The translations under genes and the position numbers were made by a program. Positions 1 through 9,813 of a DNA stretch of 64,000 nt are shown one piece after another. Under the pieces are notes generated by a model. That model saw nothing but the letters and a program-made list of their open reading frames with translations. It made no database searches and was not told the origin of the DNA. Each line of letters opens with the position of its first letter. Position 1 is the first letter of the stretch. The stretch is from SG8-39 sp041558415 (GTDB lineage Bacteria; Pseudomonadota; Gammaproteobacteria; Burkholderiales; SG8-39), in NCBI GenBank assembly GCA_041558415.1, contig JBFFEY010000006.1:1-64000 (forward strand). The letters run 5' to 3'.

Positions 1-3000
1 AGCGGCACCGCGAGCAGCGCGCGCGCGCCGGCGCGCTCGAGCACGCCGCGCGCGCGGCTCTCGTAGCCCTGCGCGAGGATGTCGGCGATCTGCACCGGCG
101 CACGCTCGGCCGCCGCGCCGCCCACCGCGCCCTCGCCGAGCCGGATCGGCTCGTTGCGGTACAGCTCGACCAGCTCGGGCATGATGTTCTCGCCGCCGCG
201 CAGGTTGAACACCTGGCGCTGCTCGTCGTACTCGTAGATCGCGCCGCCGTCCAGCCCGGTGAGCTGCACCGCGCGCGCGACGATCGTCGGCAGCACCTTC
301 TCGAGGTCGAGCGTCGAGCTGATCGCCTGGCCGACTTCGCCGAGCGCGGTGAGCTGGCCGACCGATTTCGTCAGCGCTTCGGTGCGCGTTTGCAGCTCTT
401 TGAACAGGCGCACGTTCTCGATCGCGATCACCGCCTGGTCGGCGAAGGTGTTGAGCAGCGCGATCTGCTCGTCCTTGAAGCGGCCGGTCGTCTGCCCGAA
501 CACGATGATGGCGCCGATCGCTTTGCCCTCTCGCAGCATCGGCACGCACAGCGCGCTGCGGTGGCCGGTGCGAAGGAAAATGCTGAGCGGCCCTTCGCTG
601 ATCCAGTCCGTGGCGCTCAGGTCTTCGAGATGCACCAGTTCTCCCCTCAGCATGGCGCGTCCCGCGATGGATGCCTCGTTCAACGGCATCGGGAATACGT
701 TGGCCGTCGCGTCGACCGTTTCCTGCGCCGCCGAGTAGGCGACGCGGTCGATTACGTCGCCGTGCGCCATGTTCAGCGCCACCTGCATCCCGCCGAACAG
801 GCGCATGCAGCTCTGCACGATGGCATCGAACACCGGCTGCACATCGGTGGGCGATTCGCTGATGACCTTGAGAATCTCGGCCGTCGCCGTCTGTCGCTCG
901 AGCGCCTCGTTGGTCTCGTTGAACAGGCGCACGTTCTCGACCGCGATCACCGCCTGGTCGGCGAAGGTCTTGACGAGCGCGACCTGATGTTCGGAGAACA
1001 ATGTCGGCTCGCGCCGGTGCACGCTGATTGCGCCAATCGGCACGCCGGCGCGCAGCATCGGCACCGACAGGATGCTGCGAAAGCCACCCGATCGTGCCTG
1101 CTCGGTGAACGTGTACTCGGGATCCTCGAGCACATCGGCAACCTGAACCAACGCTCGCGTCAGGATCGCCCGCCCCGTGATGCTGCCGCGATCAGGCGGC
1201 ACCGGAAAGGCGGCGCGCACGATCGAATCCTCCTCCGATGTCAGCGCCTTGGTACTCGCAACGTGAATCTGCTCGCCATCGTAGGTAAATACGAGCCCCT
1301 GATCGCCGTCGCATAGCCGCAGCGCGCTCGCCGAGATCGTGTCGAAGACCGGCTGTAGATCGGTCTGCGAGCGGCTCATCACTTCGAGAATCTCGGCCGT
1401 CGCGGTCTGGCGCTCGAGCGCCTCTTTGGTCTCGTTGAACAGGCGCACGTTCTCGATCGCGATCACCGCCTGGTCGGCGAAGGTTTGCAGCACTTCGCGC
1501 TCTTTCTCCGAAAGTCTCCATCCGCGTGAGGGATTTGTTACCCCAATGGACCCTATGCCTTCCTGATCCCTGATCAGCGGCACCATCGCGATGGACTTGA
1601 ATCCGGCTGCCCGGCCTTGAGCGGCGACTGCGGGCGGGACGCCAGGTCCTTCCAAATCCGACATTTCTACGACTTGCCGCTGGTGTATCGCACGCGCAGT
1701 CACCGAATGCTCGCTATCGAAGGGGATCGGATACGAGGCACGCACCTTCCGGTCGGTTTCCTCCGTCACGAGGGGGCCGTGCCATGCGCCCAGCCGGACC
1801 ACATCTTCGTCGACAATGTTCACCGAGACCGTAGAAGCCGGGAAGAGTTGTTGCGCGCTTCGGACGATTGCTTCGAACACCGGTTGTGTATCGGTCGGCG
1901 ACTCGCTGATCACCCGGAGGATTTCGGCGGTCGCCGTCTGCCGCTCGAGCGCCTCGTTGGTCTCGTTGAACAGGCGCACGTTCTCGATTGCGATCACCGC
2001 CTGGTCGGCGAAGGTCCTGAGCAACTCGACCTGCTTGTCCGAGAATGCACCGGGCTCCTTGCGAGGAACACCGATAATGCCGATCGCAACGCCTTGGCGC
2101 AGCATCGGCACCACGAGCAAACCACGGTAACCATACTTCTCCGCGGCGTCTTTCGCGTAGGCGAACTCTGCATCGGGCAAGTCCCTCATGTCGGGGATGT
2201 GCATCGTCTCACGGTCCAGAACCGCCCGCCCCGCCATCGTCTGCCGCTCGATCGGGACACGCTCACCGAGCGAATCTGACATCACTTCGCCATACTGCGC
2301 GTAGATTCGCAGCGAGTCGCCCTCCACGCGCTGGATCACCGCGTCGGTCGCGCCGCACAGGTGGGCGGCGGTCTCAACCAGCGCATCCATTACGGGCTGC
2401 AGATCGGTCGGCGATGTGCTGATGATTCTGAGAATGTTTGCGGTTGCCGTCTGCCGCTCGAGCGCTTCCTTGGTCTCGTTGAACAGGCGCACGTTCTCAA
2501 TCGCGATCACCGCCTGGTCGGCGAAGGTGCGCAGCAGCGAGACCTGGTGCTCGCTGAAACGGCTGCCCGGGTTCGGACTGAGCATCACGATCGCCCCGAT
2601 TCCCCGGCCTTCGCGCAACAGCGGCATGTACGCGAGCGCCCGGTGGCCGCCCGCGCGCGCCAGGTCCCGCGCAAGCGACGGGATATCCGGGCCTTCGGTG
2701 TCTGGAAACTCGAGAAAGCACCCGCTCGCGATCGCCCGCGCGCTCAGAACCGAATCCGGATCGAACGGGATCGGAAACATCGCCTGGATCTTCGCCTGGT
2801 CCCCGAGGGCCGGTCCTCGTGCGGCGCGCAGATGGATCAGCTTGTCTTCGCGGATCAGGACCCCCGCGTTCCACGATCCAAAGAGCCGCGCCGCACTTTC
2901 GGCGATCGCCTCGAACACCGGCCGCGTGTCCGTCGGCGATTCGCTGATCACCTTGAGGATCTCCGCGGTCGCCGTCTGCCGCTCGAGCGCTTCGTTGGTC

Positions 3001-6000
3001 TCGTTGAACAGGCGCACGTTCTCGATTGCGATCACCGCCTGGTCGGCGAAGGTCTTGACGAGGGCGATTTCGCGCTCGCCGAACAAGCCGGGGTTGCAGC
3101 GCGCCACGAAGATGACGCCGATGATGTCCTTGCCGCGCAACATCGGCACGCCGAGCGCGCCGCGATAACGCATGGCCGTCGCGAGTTCCTTGTGCAGGTA
3201 CGCGGTGTCCGCGAGCACATCGGGCATGTGGACGGTGTCGCGGCTGCGGACAACGCCGGCCGACACGGTTTGACTCTCGATCGGCATGGGAAAGCCGCTG
3301 CGCGCGGCCTCGAGGCCCGAGGTATCGAGCCCGTGCGCGGCACGCAGGTCGATGAACGCGCCACCGCCGTACGTCTCGACCAAACCGATGTCCGCCCCGC
3401 AGAGATGCATCGCGCGCTCGGCGATGACGTCGAACACCGGTTGCGTGTCGGTTGGCGATTCGCTGATCACCTTGAGGATCTCGGCGGTCGCCGTCTGGCG
3501 CTCGAGCGCTTCCTTCGTCTCGTTGAACAGCCGGGCGTTCTCGATCGCGATCACCGCCTGGTCGGCGAAGGTTTGCAGCAGCGCGATCTGATCGGCCGAG
3601 AAAGGCTCTCTGCGCGCGACCGAGATCGTGCCGCAGCAGCGATCGCCGCGCAGCATCGGCACGATCAGGAAGGCGGTATACCCCACGCGCTTCGCCAGGT
3701 CGCGGGACAAGGCGGAAACGCGGGGGTCCTGCTGTGCGTCGACGACGTGAATGACGCGTCTTTCGCGTGCCGCAAGCGCGGTGACGTTGGCGCTGTCCAG
3801 CGGCATGGGAAACAGCCGCTTCGCGGCTTCCAGGCCTTCCGCGGTCCAGTTTTCGTGCGCGACGAGGTGCAGCATTTGTCCTTCCAGCGTCTGCAGCGCG
3901 CTGTGCACCGCGTCGCACAGGCGAACCGCTCTCTGCACGATCGTGTCGAACACCGGCTGCACGTCGGTCGGCGACTCGCTGATGACCTTGAGGATCTCCG
4001 CGGTCGCCGTCTGCCGCTCGAGCGCTTCCTTCGTCTCGTTGAACAGGCGCGCGTTCTGGATCGCGATGACCGCCTGGCTGGCGAAAGTGCGCAGCAGGCC
4101 GAGTTCTTTCTCGTTAAAGGTTGCATTCGCTTCGCGCACGACGCTGAGATGGCCGATCACCCCGCCCTCCCACATCAGGGGCGTCGCGGCGATCGCGTGA
4201 TCGCCGGTGCGTACGGCGATCTCGCGCAGCGTCGCCGGGACATCGGCGTCGTGCAGAACGTTCGAGTAGGTGATCTGCCTGCGACCGAGCATCACCGCGT
4301 GCGCCAGGCTGTTTTCGTCCAGGGGCACCGGGAACATCGCCCTGACTTCGGCCGACGCCTGTCCCCGGACCGCGACGCAGTGCACCTGCCCGTCGATCGG
4401 GTAGAGAAAGATCGCCGCACTCCGGCATGCGATGAGCCGTTCGGTGCTCTCGAGGATGCGTTCGAACACCGGCGACGCATCGGAGATCGAGCCGCTGATC
4501 GCCTGAAGGACATCTGCGGTGGCCGTCTGCCGCTCGAGCGCCTCCTTGGTCTCGTTGAACAGGCGCACGTTCCCGATCGCGATGACTGCTTGATTCGCGA
4601 AGGTTTGGAGAAGAGAGACTTCCTTCTCCGAAAAGCGCCCGGGCGTCGCGCGATGCACGTTGAGCACGCCGATGACGTCCCGGTCCCGCAAGAGAGGCAA
4701 TGCGACGAGTGCGCGAAAGCCTCTCCGCGCGCCACGTGCCTGCATTTCTGCCGTGACACTCGCCGCAGAAGTGTCGGGAATCTGCATGATTTCCCGGCGG
4801 CGTACCACCTGCGAAATCGTCGGAAATCTTTCGTCTTGGATGGAGATGGCTGCGAGCGTCTTTTCAGCCAGCGACGAGGTGCTGGCCGCGTATTCGGCTT
4901 GATCGCCTTTGATAATTCTCAGCGTCACGTGGTTGCAGCTCAACAGACGAGCGCAACTTTGTACGATCGCATCGAATACCGGCTGCGTCTCGGTCGGCGA
5001 TTCGCTGATGACCTTCAAGATTTCGGCGGTCGCCGTCTGCCGCTCGAGCGCCTCCTTGGTCTCGTTGAACAGGCGCACGTTCTCGATCGCGATCACCGCC
5101 TGGTCGGCGAAGGCGCGCAGCAGCGCCTCGTGCTGTTCAGACAGCGACTCGGGCTTTGTCCTGAACACGGCGATCGCGCCGATGGCCTTCCCCTCGCGCA
5201 GCAAGGGCACGGAAAGTACGCTGCGGTAGCCCATGCGCTCCGCGAGCGCGCGCGAACGTTCGTCCACCGTCGGTTCTTTCAGCACATCGGCGATGTTCAC
5301 GGGGCGCCCCGTCAGGATCGCGCGGCCGCTGACGCTGGCATCGTTTAGCGGCGCCGGGAAGAAATCCTTTGCCTCGTCCCTCGTCTCCGGCCCAAGCTCG
5401 AACGCGACCCGATCGATCTGGTCGCCGCGCACGAGAAACAGCGCAACGTTCATGCCGCTGAACAGGGGCAGGCAGCTTCTCGCGATCGCGTCGAACACCG
5501 GCTGCGTGTCGGTCGGCGACTCGCTGATCACCTTGAGGATTTCGGCGGTCGCCGTCTGGCGCTCGAGCGCCTCGCCGATTTCCCGGTTGCGCGCTTCGAG
5601 TTCATTGAACATTCGCACGTTCTCGATCGCGATCACCGCCTGGTCGGCAAAGGCGCGCAGCAGCGCCTCGTGCTGCGGGTGAATCGGCCCCGGCGTGCCC
5701 CAAGCCACGACGATCACGCCGATCGCCGCGCCGTCCTTCTGCATCGGCACGCCGAGCATGCGCCGCGGGCCGCCCTCGACGACAAAGCGCGGCTCGTAAT
5801 CCGGGTCGTGCGCGATGTCCTCGACGCGGGCGATCGAGTTGGTGAGCACCGCGCGGCCGGAGGCCTGCGACCGATCGGGCCGCATCGGGTATTTGGACTT
5901 CATCCCCTCCAGCACCTGCTGGCGGAGCTTGGCGGGATCCGAGCCGCTCGCGGCGAGGCCCTCGGTCCCGGTCTCGTTGGCCATGAAGTGCAGCCGCTCG

Positions 6001-6287
6001 CCGTCGTAGCGGAACGCGTTCGCGTAGATGCCCTTGCACAGCATGAGGGCGCTTTTCACGATCGCGTCGAACACCGGCTGCACGTCCGAGGGCGAGCGCG
6101 CGATCACGCGCAGGATTTCGGCGGTCGCCGCCTGGTGGGCGCGCGCTTCGGCGGCGTCGGCGAGGGCGCGCGCGAGTTTCCCGTCGTTCGACGACTTGCG
6201 ACGCGGACGATCGGAAACACGCCCGCGCGCGCGTTGAGACGCCTTGCTTGCCGGTTTGCCCTTCTTGCCTCTCACAAGCCCTCCCAT
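1..6287 (-). CDS. Giant multi-GAF-domain sensor protein, N-terminal part (runs off left edge)
   Basis: The reading frame is open on the minus strand from an ATG at 6287 to position 1, more than 2,090 residues. After a basic, low-complexity N-terminus (about 35 residues) come eleven complete GAF domains and the start of a twelfth of a different subtype (DLEKVLPTIV near 330-300). Each repeat begins with a variant of QTATAEILKVISESPTD and ends with FADQAVIAIENVRLFNE. The ending motif recurs in one frame at 402, 921, 1437, 1968, 2481, 3006, 3525, 4041, 4557, 5067 and 5607, so no frameshift is present. GAF domains bind small ligands or haem and form parallel dimers that pass signals through linker helices. 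Family precedent suggests a C-terminal histidine kinase or nucleotide cyclase beyond the edge, but no output domain is visible. The ligand is unknown. Confidence 0.85.
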   Translation of the reverse strand, partial: MGGLVRGKKGKPASKASQRARGRVSDRPRRKSSNDGKLARALADAAEARAHQAATAEILRVIARSPSDVQPVFDAIVKSALMLCKGIYANAFRYDGERLHFMANETGTEGLAASGSDPAKLRQQVLEGMKSKYPMRPDRSQASGRAVLTNSIARVEDIAHDPDYEPRFVVEGGPRRMLGVPMQKDGAAIGVIVVAWGTPGPIHPQHEALLRAFADQAVIAIENVRMFNELEARNREIGEALERQTATAEILKVISESPTDTQPVFDAIARSCLPLFSGMNVALFLVRGDQIDRVAFELGPETRDEAKDFFPAPLNDASVSGRAILTGRPVNIADVLKEPTVDERSRALAERMGYRSVLSVPLLREGKAIGAIAVFRTKPESLSEQHEALLRAFADQAVIAIENVRLFNETKEALERQTATAEILKVISESPTETQPVFDAIVQSCARLLSCNHVTLRIIKGDQAEYAASTSSLAEKTLAAISIQDERFPTISQVVRRREIMQIPDTSAASVTAEMQARGARRGFRALVALPLLRDRDVIGVLNVHRATPGRFSEKEVSLLQTFANQAVIAIGNVRLFNETKEALERQTATADVLQAISGSISDASPVFERILESTERLIACRSAAIFLYPIDGQVHCVAVRGQASAEVRAMFPVPLDENSLAHAVMLGRRQITYSNVLHDADVPATLREIAVRTGDHAIAATPLMWEGGVIGHLSVVREANATFNEKELGLLRTFASQAVIAIQNARLFNETKEALERQTATAEILKVISESPTDVQPVFDTIVQRAVRLCDAVHSALQTLEGQMLHLVAHENWTAEGLEAAKRLFPMPLDSANVTALAARERRVIHVVDAQQDPRVSALSRDLAKRVGYTAFLIVPMLRGDRCCGTISVARREPFSADQIALLQTFADQAVIAIENARLFNETKEALERQTATAEILKVISESPTDTQPVFDVIAERAMHLCGADIGLVETYGGGAFIDLRAAHGLDTSGLEAARSGFPMPIESQTVSAGVVRSRDTVHMPDVLADTAYLHKELATAMRYRGALGVPMLRGKDIIGVIFVARCNPGLFGEREIALVKTFADQAVIAIENVRLFNETNEALERQTATAEILKVISESPTDTRPVFEAIAESAARLFGSWNAGVLIREDKLIHLRAARGPALGDQAKIQAMFPIPFDPDSVLSARAIASGCFLEFPDTEGPDIPSLARDLARAGGHRALAYMPLLREGRGIGAIVMLSPNPGSRFSEHQVSLLRTFADQAVIAIENVRLFNETKEALERQTATANILRIISTSPTDLQPVMDALVETAAHLCGATDAVIQRVEGDSLRIYAQYGEVMSDSLGERVPIERQTMAGRAVLDRETMHIPDMRDLPDAEFAYAKDAAEKYGYRGLLVVPMLRQGVAIGIIGVPRKEPGAFSDKQVELLRTFADQAVIAIENVRLFNETNEALERQTATAEILRVISESPTDTQPVFEAIVRSAQQLFPASTVSVNIVDEDVVRLGAWHGPLVTEETDRKVRASYPIPFDSEHSVTARAIHQRQVVEMSDLEGPGVPPAVAAQGRAAGFKSIAMVPLIRDQEGIGSIGVTNPSRGWRLSEKEREVLQTFADQAVIAIENVRLFNETKEALERQTATAEILEVMSRSQTDLQPVFDTISASALRLCDGDQGLVFTYDGEQIHVASTKALTSEEDSIVRAAFPVPPDRGSITGRAILTRALVQVADVLEDPEYTFTEQARSGGFRSILSVPMLRAGVPIGAISVHRREPTLFSEHQVALVKTFADQAVIAVENVRLFNETNEALERQTATAEILKVISESPTDVQPVFDAIVQSCMRLFGGMQVALNMAHGDVIDRVAYSAAQETVDATANVFPMPLNEASIAGRAMLRGELVHLEDLSATDWISEGPLSIFLRTGHRSALCVPMLREGKAIGAIIVFGQTTGRFKDEQIALLNTFADQAVIAIENVRLFKELQTRTEALTKSVGQLTALGEVGQAISSTLDLEKVLPTIVARAVQLTGLDGGAIYEYDEQRQVFNLRGGENIMPELVELYRNEPIRLGEGAVGGAAAERAPVQIADILAQGYESRARGVLERAGARALLAVP
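402..5640 (-). repeat. Tandem in-frame ~519-bp repeats encoding GAF domain plus linker helix
   Basis: Eleven copies of the boundary sequence encoding FADQAVIAIENVRLF lie 510 to 540 bases apart, every spacing a multiple of three (519, 516, 531, 513, 525, 519, 516, 516, 510, 540). The linker and the TATAEILKVISESPTD segment are nearly identical at DNA level, while the cores of the GAF domains differ strongly. This suggests old duplication with homogenised linkers. Confidence 0.85.
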
Positions 6288-6497
6288 GCCTGCGAGCCTT
6301 GTGCAGTCTAGCACCCGCTTTGAAACGCGTTCCCGGCGCAATTTGCCTCGAGAACACGGGCTGGACCGATGCGCGCGCGGGGTCGGCGGCGCCGCCCGTT
6401 CGGCTTCCAAGATTCGGGGTTCCCGTAATCGGACCGAGGAGCCTCGAATGGAACAGCTTCCATCTGATGCGCCAACCCTTGGTACGAGGGAAGGCGC

Positions 6498-6735
6498 ATG
6501 GGGCAGAAGCCTCCGCTAAAGCCCAAGGACATCTGGGCAATCCGAACCCGGCTACGGCTGGATTGCCGGGCTCGAGAGTTGGCGTTTTTCAAGCTGGCGA
6601 TAAACAGCAAGCTGCTTGGCTGTCACGTCGTCCGCTTGCGCGTCTACAACGGTGTTCAGGGGCGGCGGAAGCCGCACGAGCCACGACCGTGCAGCGCAAG
6701 ACCCGACGGCCGCTTTCGGGTGCTTTGGTGGCGGA
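6498..6735 (+). pseudogene. Tyrosine recombinase/integrase remnant (N-terminal part, frameshifted)
   Basis: From the ATG at 6498 the translation gives KPKDIWAIRTRLRL, then RELAFFKLAINSKLLGC and HVVRLRV. This is the characteristic N-terminus of a family of short site-specific integrases that recognise a 'WAIR.RL..R.RDLALFNLAIDSKLRGCDLV' pattern. The family then usually has an 'RAxVxQxKTGRPV' segment; here its counterpart (ARATTVQRKTRRP, about 6676-6714) is in another frame, so there is at least one frameshift near 6645-6675. The catalytic Arg-His-Arg-Tyr part is not recognisable downstream. The identification rests on remembered family patterns, not a search. It marks past insertion activity next to the phn operon. 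Confidence 0.6.
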
Positions 6736-6750
6736 CCGGGCGTAAGGCGC

Positions 6751-6903
6751 CTATCGACCCGGAGCCGACACCCGGCGAACCTGACAAGATGTGGCAATCC
6801 GCCCGCTGGTTTGGCCGATTTGCTCCCTTCGGTAGTACTCGCGCAGGGCCAGGAGCAGGAACGCGCGTGTGACAAAAGCAAAAAAGCCCAAATAGGCAAC
6901 CAT
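6751..6903 (-). CDS. Doubtful short membrane ORF (50 aa)
   Basis: A minus-strand frame starting at ATG 6903 encodes MVAYLGFFAFVTRAFLLLAL followed by a basic tail, so one plausible transmembrane helix. The frame extends further upstream without a clear start. No ribosome binding site or family is recognised, and the neighbourhood is decayed. It may be a chance ORF or part of the mobile remnant; it is listed only because the hydrophobic segment is distinct. Confidence 0.15.
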   Translation of the reverse strand: MVAYLGFFAFVTRAFLLLALREYYRREQIGQTSGRIATSCQVRRVSAPGR

Positions 6904-6920
6904 CCAAACGACGTCGCCGA

Positions 6921-6967
6921 AGGATAGGAACTTCCTTCTCGTTTGCGCCGCGTTATGCGGGCGGCTG
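6921..6967 (+). repeat. 47-bp dispersed direct repeat, copy 1 (upstream of phn operon)
   Basis: Positions 6921-6967 align without gaps to 10631-10677 with about eight mismatches. The best conserved parts are CTCGTTTGCG and ATGCGGGCGGCTG. The two copies bracket the phnD-C-E-E genes. Confidence 0.6.
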
Positions 6968-7185
6968 CGGGCCGTTCGGCTTGGGCGCGCGCGCGTTTTT
7001 CCATGACCGCGCATGCTGGCGGCCGCAAGCTCGCGGCACAGGCGGCGTTATGGAAACAGGGGGTTTTTTGCCCCCGCCAGAGGCGGCGCGCCCTGCCCTC
7101 GAATCTGTTTAGTACACTTCGGGCGCCCAGGCCGATCGCGGCACGGGAAGACAAGAAATCACAGGAGATCACAGGAGGGGAGAAT

Positions 7186-8178
7186 ATGAACATGACTTGC
7201 ATGCCGGTTTGCGCGCCGCGCATCTTCCACGCGCTCGTCGCGACGCTGCTTGTCGCGCTCTCGGCGGGCGCCGCGGCCCAGGGCTGCCCGCGCGGCGCGC
7301 TCGATGCGCGCTTCTGCGACGCCGACGGCGACCTGGTCGCCGACGCGCCGAAGGACGCGAAGCGGTGGGTGGACCCGCCCGTGCTCATCTTCGCCTACAC
7401 GCCGGTCGAGGATCCCGCGGTGTACGCCAAGGTCTGGGACGGCTTCCTCAAGCACCTGGAGAAGCAGACCGGCAAGCGCGTGCAGTTCTTCCCGGTGCAG
7501 TCGAACGCGGCGCAGATCGAGGCGATGCGCGCGGGGCGGCTGCACATTGCCGGCTTCAACACCGGCTCCAACCCGCTCGCCGTGAACTGCGCCGGCTTCG
7601 TGCCCTTCGCCATGATGGCGCGCGCCGACAACAGCTTCGGCTACGAGATGGAGATCATCACCTACCCGGGCAGCGGCGTGAACAAGGTCGAGGACATCAA
7701 GGGCAAGACGCTCGCCTTCACCTCGCAGACCTCGAACTCGGGCTTCAAGGCGCCCTCGGCGCTGCTCAAGGCCGAGTTCAACATGGTCGCCGACAAGGAC
7801 TTCAAGCCGGCGTTCTCGGGCAAGCACGACAACTCGATCCTCGGCGTGGCCAACAAGGACTACCCGGCGGCCTCGATCGCCAACTCGGTCATGAGGCGCA
7901 TGATCTCGCGCGGCGTCATCAAGGCCGAGCAGGTGAAGACGGTGTACAAGTCGCAGACCTTCCCGACGACGGGCTACGGCCACGTGTACAACCTGAAGCC
8001 CGAGCTCGCGGCCAAGGTGCGCGAGGCCTTCTTCTCCTTTCCCTGGGAGGGATCGGACCTGAAGAAGGAGTTCGAGAAGTCCGGCGAGGCGAAGTTCATC
8101 CCGATCACCTTCAAGGGGCACTGGGACGTGATCCGCAAGATCGACGCGGCGAACAACGTCAGCTACACGTGCAAGTAG
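7186..8178 (+). CDS. phnD: PhnD-like phosphate/phosphite/phosphonate ABC transporter substrate-binding protein
   Basis: The 330-residue product is a periplasmic binding protein with a signal peptide ending near residue 30 (SAGAAAQG). The mature part has the PhnD-type core: QTGKRVQFFPVQSNAAQIEA, then AGFNTGSNPLAVNC and GKTLAFTSQTSNSGFKAPSA, whose Ser/Thr-rich loop binds the phospho-oxyanion in this family. A strong AGGAGGGG at 7173-7180 sits five bases before the ATG; a second ATG at 7192 is also possible. It is the first gene of phnDCEE. Ligand choice among phosphonate, phosphite and phosphate cannot be told from sequence, and no C-P lyase or ptxD gene is nearby. Confidence 0.88.
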   Translation: MNMTCMPVCAPRIFHALVATLLVALSAGAAAQGCPRGALDARFCDADGDLVADAPKDAKRWVDPPVLIFAYTPVEDPAVYAKVWDGFLKHLEKQTGKRVQFFPVQSNAAQIEAMRAGRLHIAGFNTGSNPLAVNCAGFVPFAMMARADNSFGYEMEIITYPGSGVNKVEDIKGKTLAFTSQTSNSGFKAPSALLKAEFNMVADKDFKPAFSGKHDNSILGVANKDYPAASIANSVMRRMISRGVIKAEQVKTVYKSQTFPTTGYGHVYNLKPELAAKVREAFFSFPWEGSDLKKEFEKSGEAKFIPITFKGHWDVIRKIDAANNVSYTCK

Positions 8179-8191
8179 GCGTGTCGCGTCG

Positions 8192-9016
8192 ATGCTGCGA
8201 CTCGAGGGGCTGAGCAAGCGCTACCGCACCGGGGACCTGGCGCTCGACGGGGTCGATCTCGAGGTGCCCGGCGGCCAGGTGATGGCGCTGATCGGGCCCT
8301 CGGGGGCGGGCAAGTCGACCCTGATCCGCTGCGTCAACCGCCTGGTCGAGCCGACCGCCGGGCGCGTGCGCCTGGGGGACACCGACGTCACGGCGCTTTC
8401 GCGCGCCGGCCTGCGGCGCGCGCGCCGGCGCATGGGCATGATCTTCCAGGAGTTCGCGCTGGTGGAGCGCCTCACGGTGATGGAAAACGTGCTCTCCGGC
8501 CAGCTCGGGCGCGTCGGCTTCTGGCGCAGCTACTTCCGGCGCTTCCCGCAGGACGCGGTGGAGCTCGCCTACGCGACCCTCGAGCGCGTGGGCCTCGCCG
8601 AGCACGTGGACAAGCGCGCCGATGCGCTCTCGGGCGGGCAGCGCCAGCGCGTCGGCATCGCGCGGGCGCTGCTGCAGCAGCCCGAGATCCTGCTGGTGGA
8701 TGAGCCCACCGCCAGCCTCGACCCGAAGACCTCGCGCCAGATCATGCGCTTGCTCGCCGAGCTGTGCGCCGAGCGGCGCCTCGCGGCGGTGATCAACATC
8801 CACGACGTGCAGCTCGCGCAGCTCTTCGTGCAGCGCGTGGTCGGGCTGCGCACCGGCCGGGTGGTGTTCGACGGCCAGCCGGCCGAGCTCACGCCCGAGG
8901 TGCTGACGCGCATCTACGGCGAGGAGGACTGGACCGCGGCGCTGCGCAAGCGCGACGCCGGCGAGGGCGAGGGCGACGGGGAGCGCGACGAGGAGCGCAT
9001 GGCGGGGATCGTGTGA
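8192..9016 (+). CDS. phnC: Phosphonate-type ABC transporter ATP-binding protein PhnC
   Basis: The 274-residue ATPase energises the importer at the inner membrane. Walker A is GPSGAGKST (about residues 34-42), the Q-loop is in IFQEFALVERLTVMENV, the signature is LSGGQRQRVGIARALLQQ, and Walker B is LLVDEPTASLDP, followed by the H-loop INIHDVQLA. The C-terminal 20 residues are a charged Glu/Gly/Asp-rich tail. It starts 13 bases after phnD, and its TGA overlaps the GTG of the first phnE by the sequence GTGA, so translation is probably coupled. Confidence 0.9.
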   Translation: MLRLEGLSKRYRTGDLALDGVDLEVPGGQVMALIGPSGAGKSTLIRCVNRLVEPTAGRVRLGDTDVTALSRAGLRRARRRMGMIFQEFALVERLTVMENVLSGQLGRVGFWRSYFRRFPQDAVELAYATLERVGLAEHVDKRADALSGGQRQRVGIARALLQQPEILLVDEPTASLDPKTSRQIMRLLAELCAERRLAAVINIHDVQLAQLFVQRVVGLRTGRVVFDGQPAELTPEVLTRIYGEEDWTAALRKRDAGEGEGDGERDEERMAGIV

Positions 9017-9813
9017 GCGCGGCGGCCGGGCGCGCCTGGCGCCGACCGCCGCTCGTCGCCGACGCGCGCCTGCGCGGGGCGCTGATCGCGGGCGCGGTGC
9101 TCTACCTGCTGCTGGCGTTCGCCTCGCTCGAGGTCAACTGGCTGCGGGTGGCCGAAGGCATCCCGCGCGCGCTGCGGTTCATGGCGGCGTTCTTCCCGCC
9201 CGACTTCATCAGCCGCTGGGGCGACATTTCCGACGGGCTGCTCGAGAGCCTGACCATGACGCTCACCTCGACGGTGGTCGGCATCGCCATCTCGGTGCCG
9301 ATCGGCATCGGCGCGGCGCGCAACGTGGCGCCGGCGTGGATCTACTTCGGCTGCCGGGCGATCATCGCGATCTCGCGCAGCTTCCAGGAAGTGATCATCG
9401 CGATCCTGTTCGTGGCGCTGTTCGGCTTCGGGCCGCTGGCCGGGTTTCTGACGCTTTCGTTCGCCACCATCGGGTTCCTGTCGAAGCTGCTGGCCGAGGA
9501 CATCGAGGACATCGACCCGGGCCCGGCCGAGGCGGTGCGTGCCACGGGCGCTTCTTTCCTGCAGTGGCTCAACTACGGCATCCAGCCGCAGGTGATGCCG
9601 CGCCTGATCGGCCTGTCGCTCTATCGGCTGGACATCAACTTCCGCGAGTCGGCGGTCATCGGCATCGTCGGCGCGGGCGGCATCGGCGCGACCCTCAACA
9701 CCGCGATCGACCGCTACGAGTTCGACTCGGCCGCCGCCATCCTGCTGATCGTGATCGCGATCGTCATGTTCGCCGAGTACACCTCCAGCTGGATCCGCGG
9801 CAAGGTGCAGTGA
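9013..9813 (+). CDS. phnE: Phosphonate-type ABC transporter permease PhnE (first copy)
   Basis: The 266-residue inner-membrane permease has about six transmembrane segments. The cytoplasmic coupling loop EAVRATGASFLQWLNYGIQP contacts PhnC in this family. GLSLYRLDINFRESAVIGIV and GAGGIGATLNTAI follow near the C-terminus. The GTG start at 9013 overlaps the phnC stop; the preceding codons of the same frame belong to phnC sequence and are not used. It probably forms a heterodimer with the second PhnE. Confidence 0.88.
   Translation: MSAAAGRAWRRPPLVADARLRGALIAGAVLYLLLAFASLEVNWLRVAEGIPRALRFMAAFFPPDFISRWGDISDGLLESLTMTLTSTVVGIAISVPIGIGAARNVAPAWIYFGCRAIIAISRSFQEVIIAILFVALFGFGPLAGFLTLSFATIGFLSKLLAEDIEDIDPGPAEAVRATGASFLQWLNYGIQPQVMPRLIGLSLYRLDINFRESAVIGIVGAGGIGATLNTAIDRYEFDSAAAILLIVIAIVMFAEYTSSWIRGKVQ

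Larger units (their letters stand above)
6288..7185. other. Gene-poor gap of about 0.9 kb
   Basis: No intact conserved gene is visible between the GAF sensor and phnD. The stretch holds a degraded integrase fragment (6498-6735), a doubtful short membrane ORF on the minus strand (6751-6903), one copy of a 47-bp repeat (6921-6967), and the leader of the phn operon. It has more A+T than the flanking genes around 6860-6940, which fits decayed accessory DNA. Confidence 0.6.

Noticed and set aside
402..5640. GAF-encoding tandem repeats considered as a CRISPR or satellite array
   Set aside because: Units are over 500 bases, codon-phased and encode a known domain.
6951..6957. Integron attC-like GTTATGC in the 47-bp repeat
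   Set aside because: No matching inverse core site at attC distance and no integron integrase; a seven-base match is not enough.
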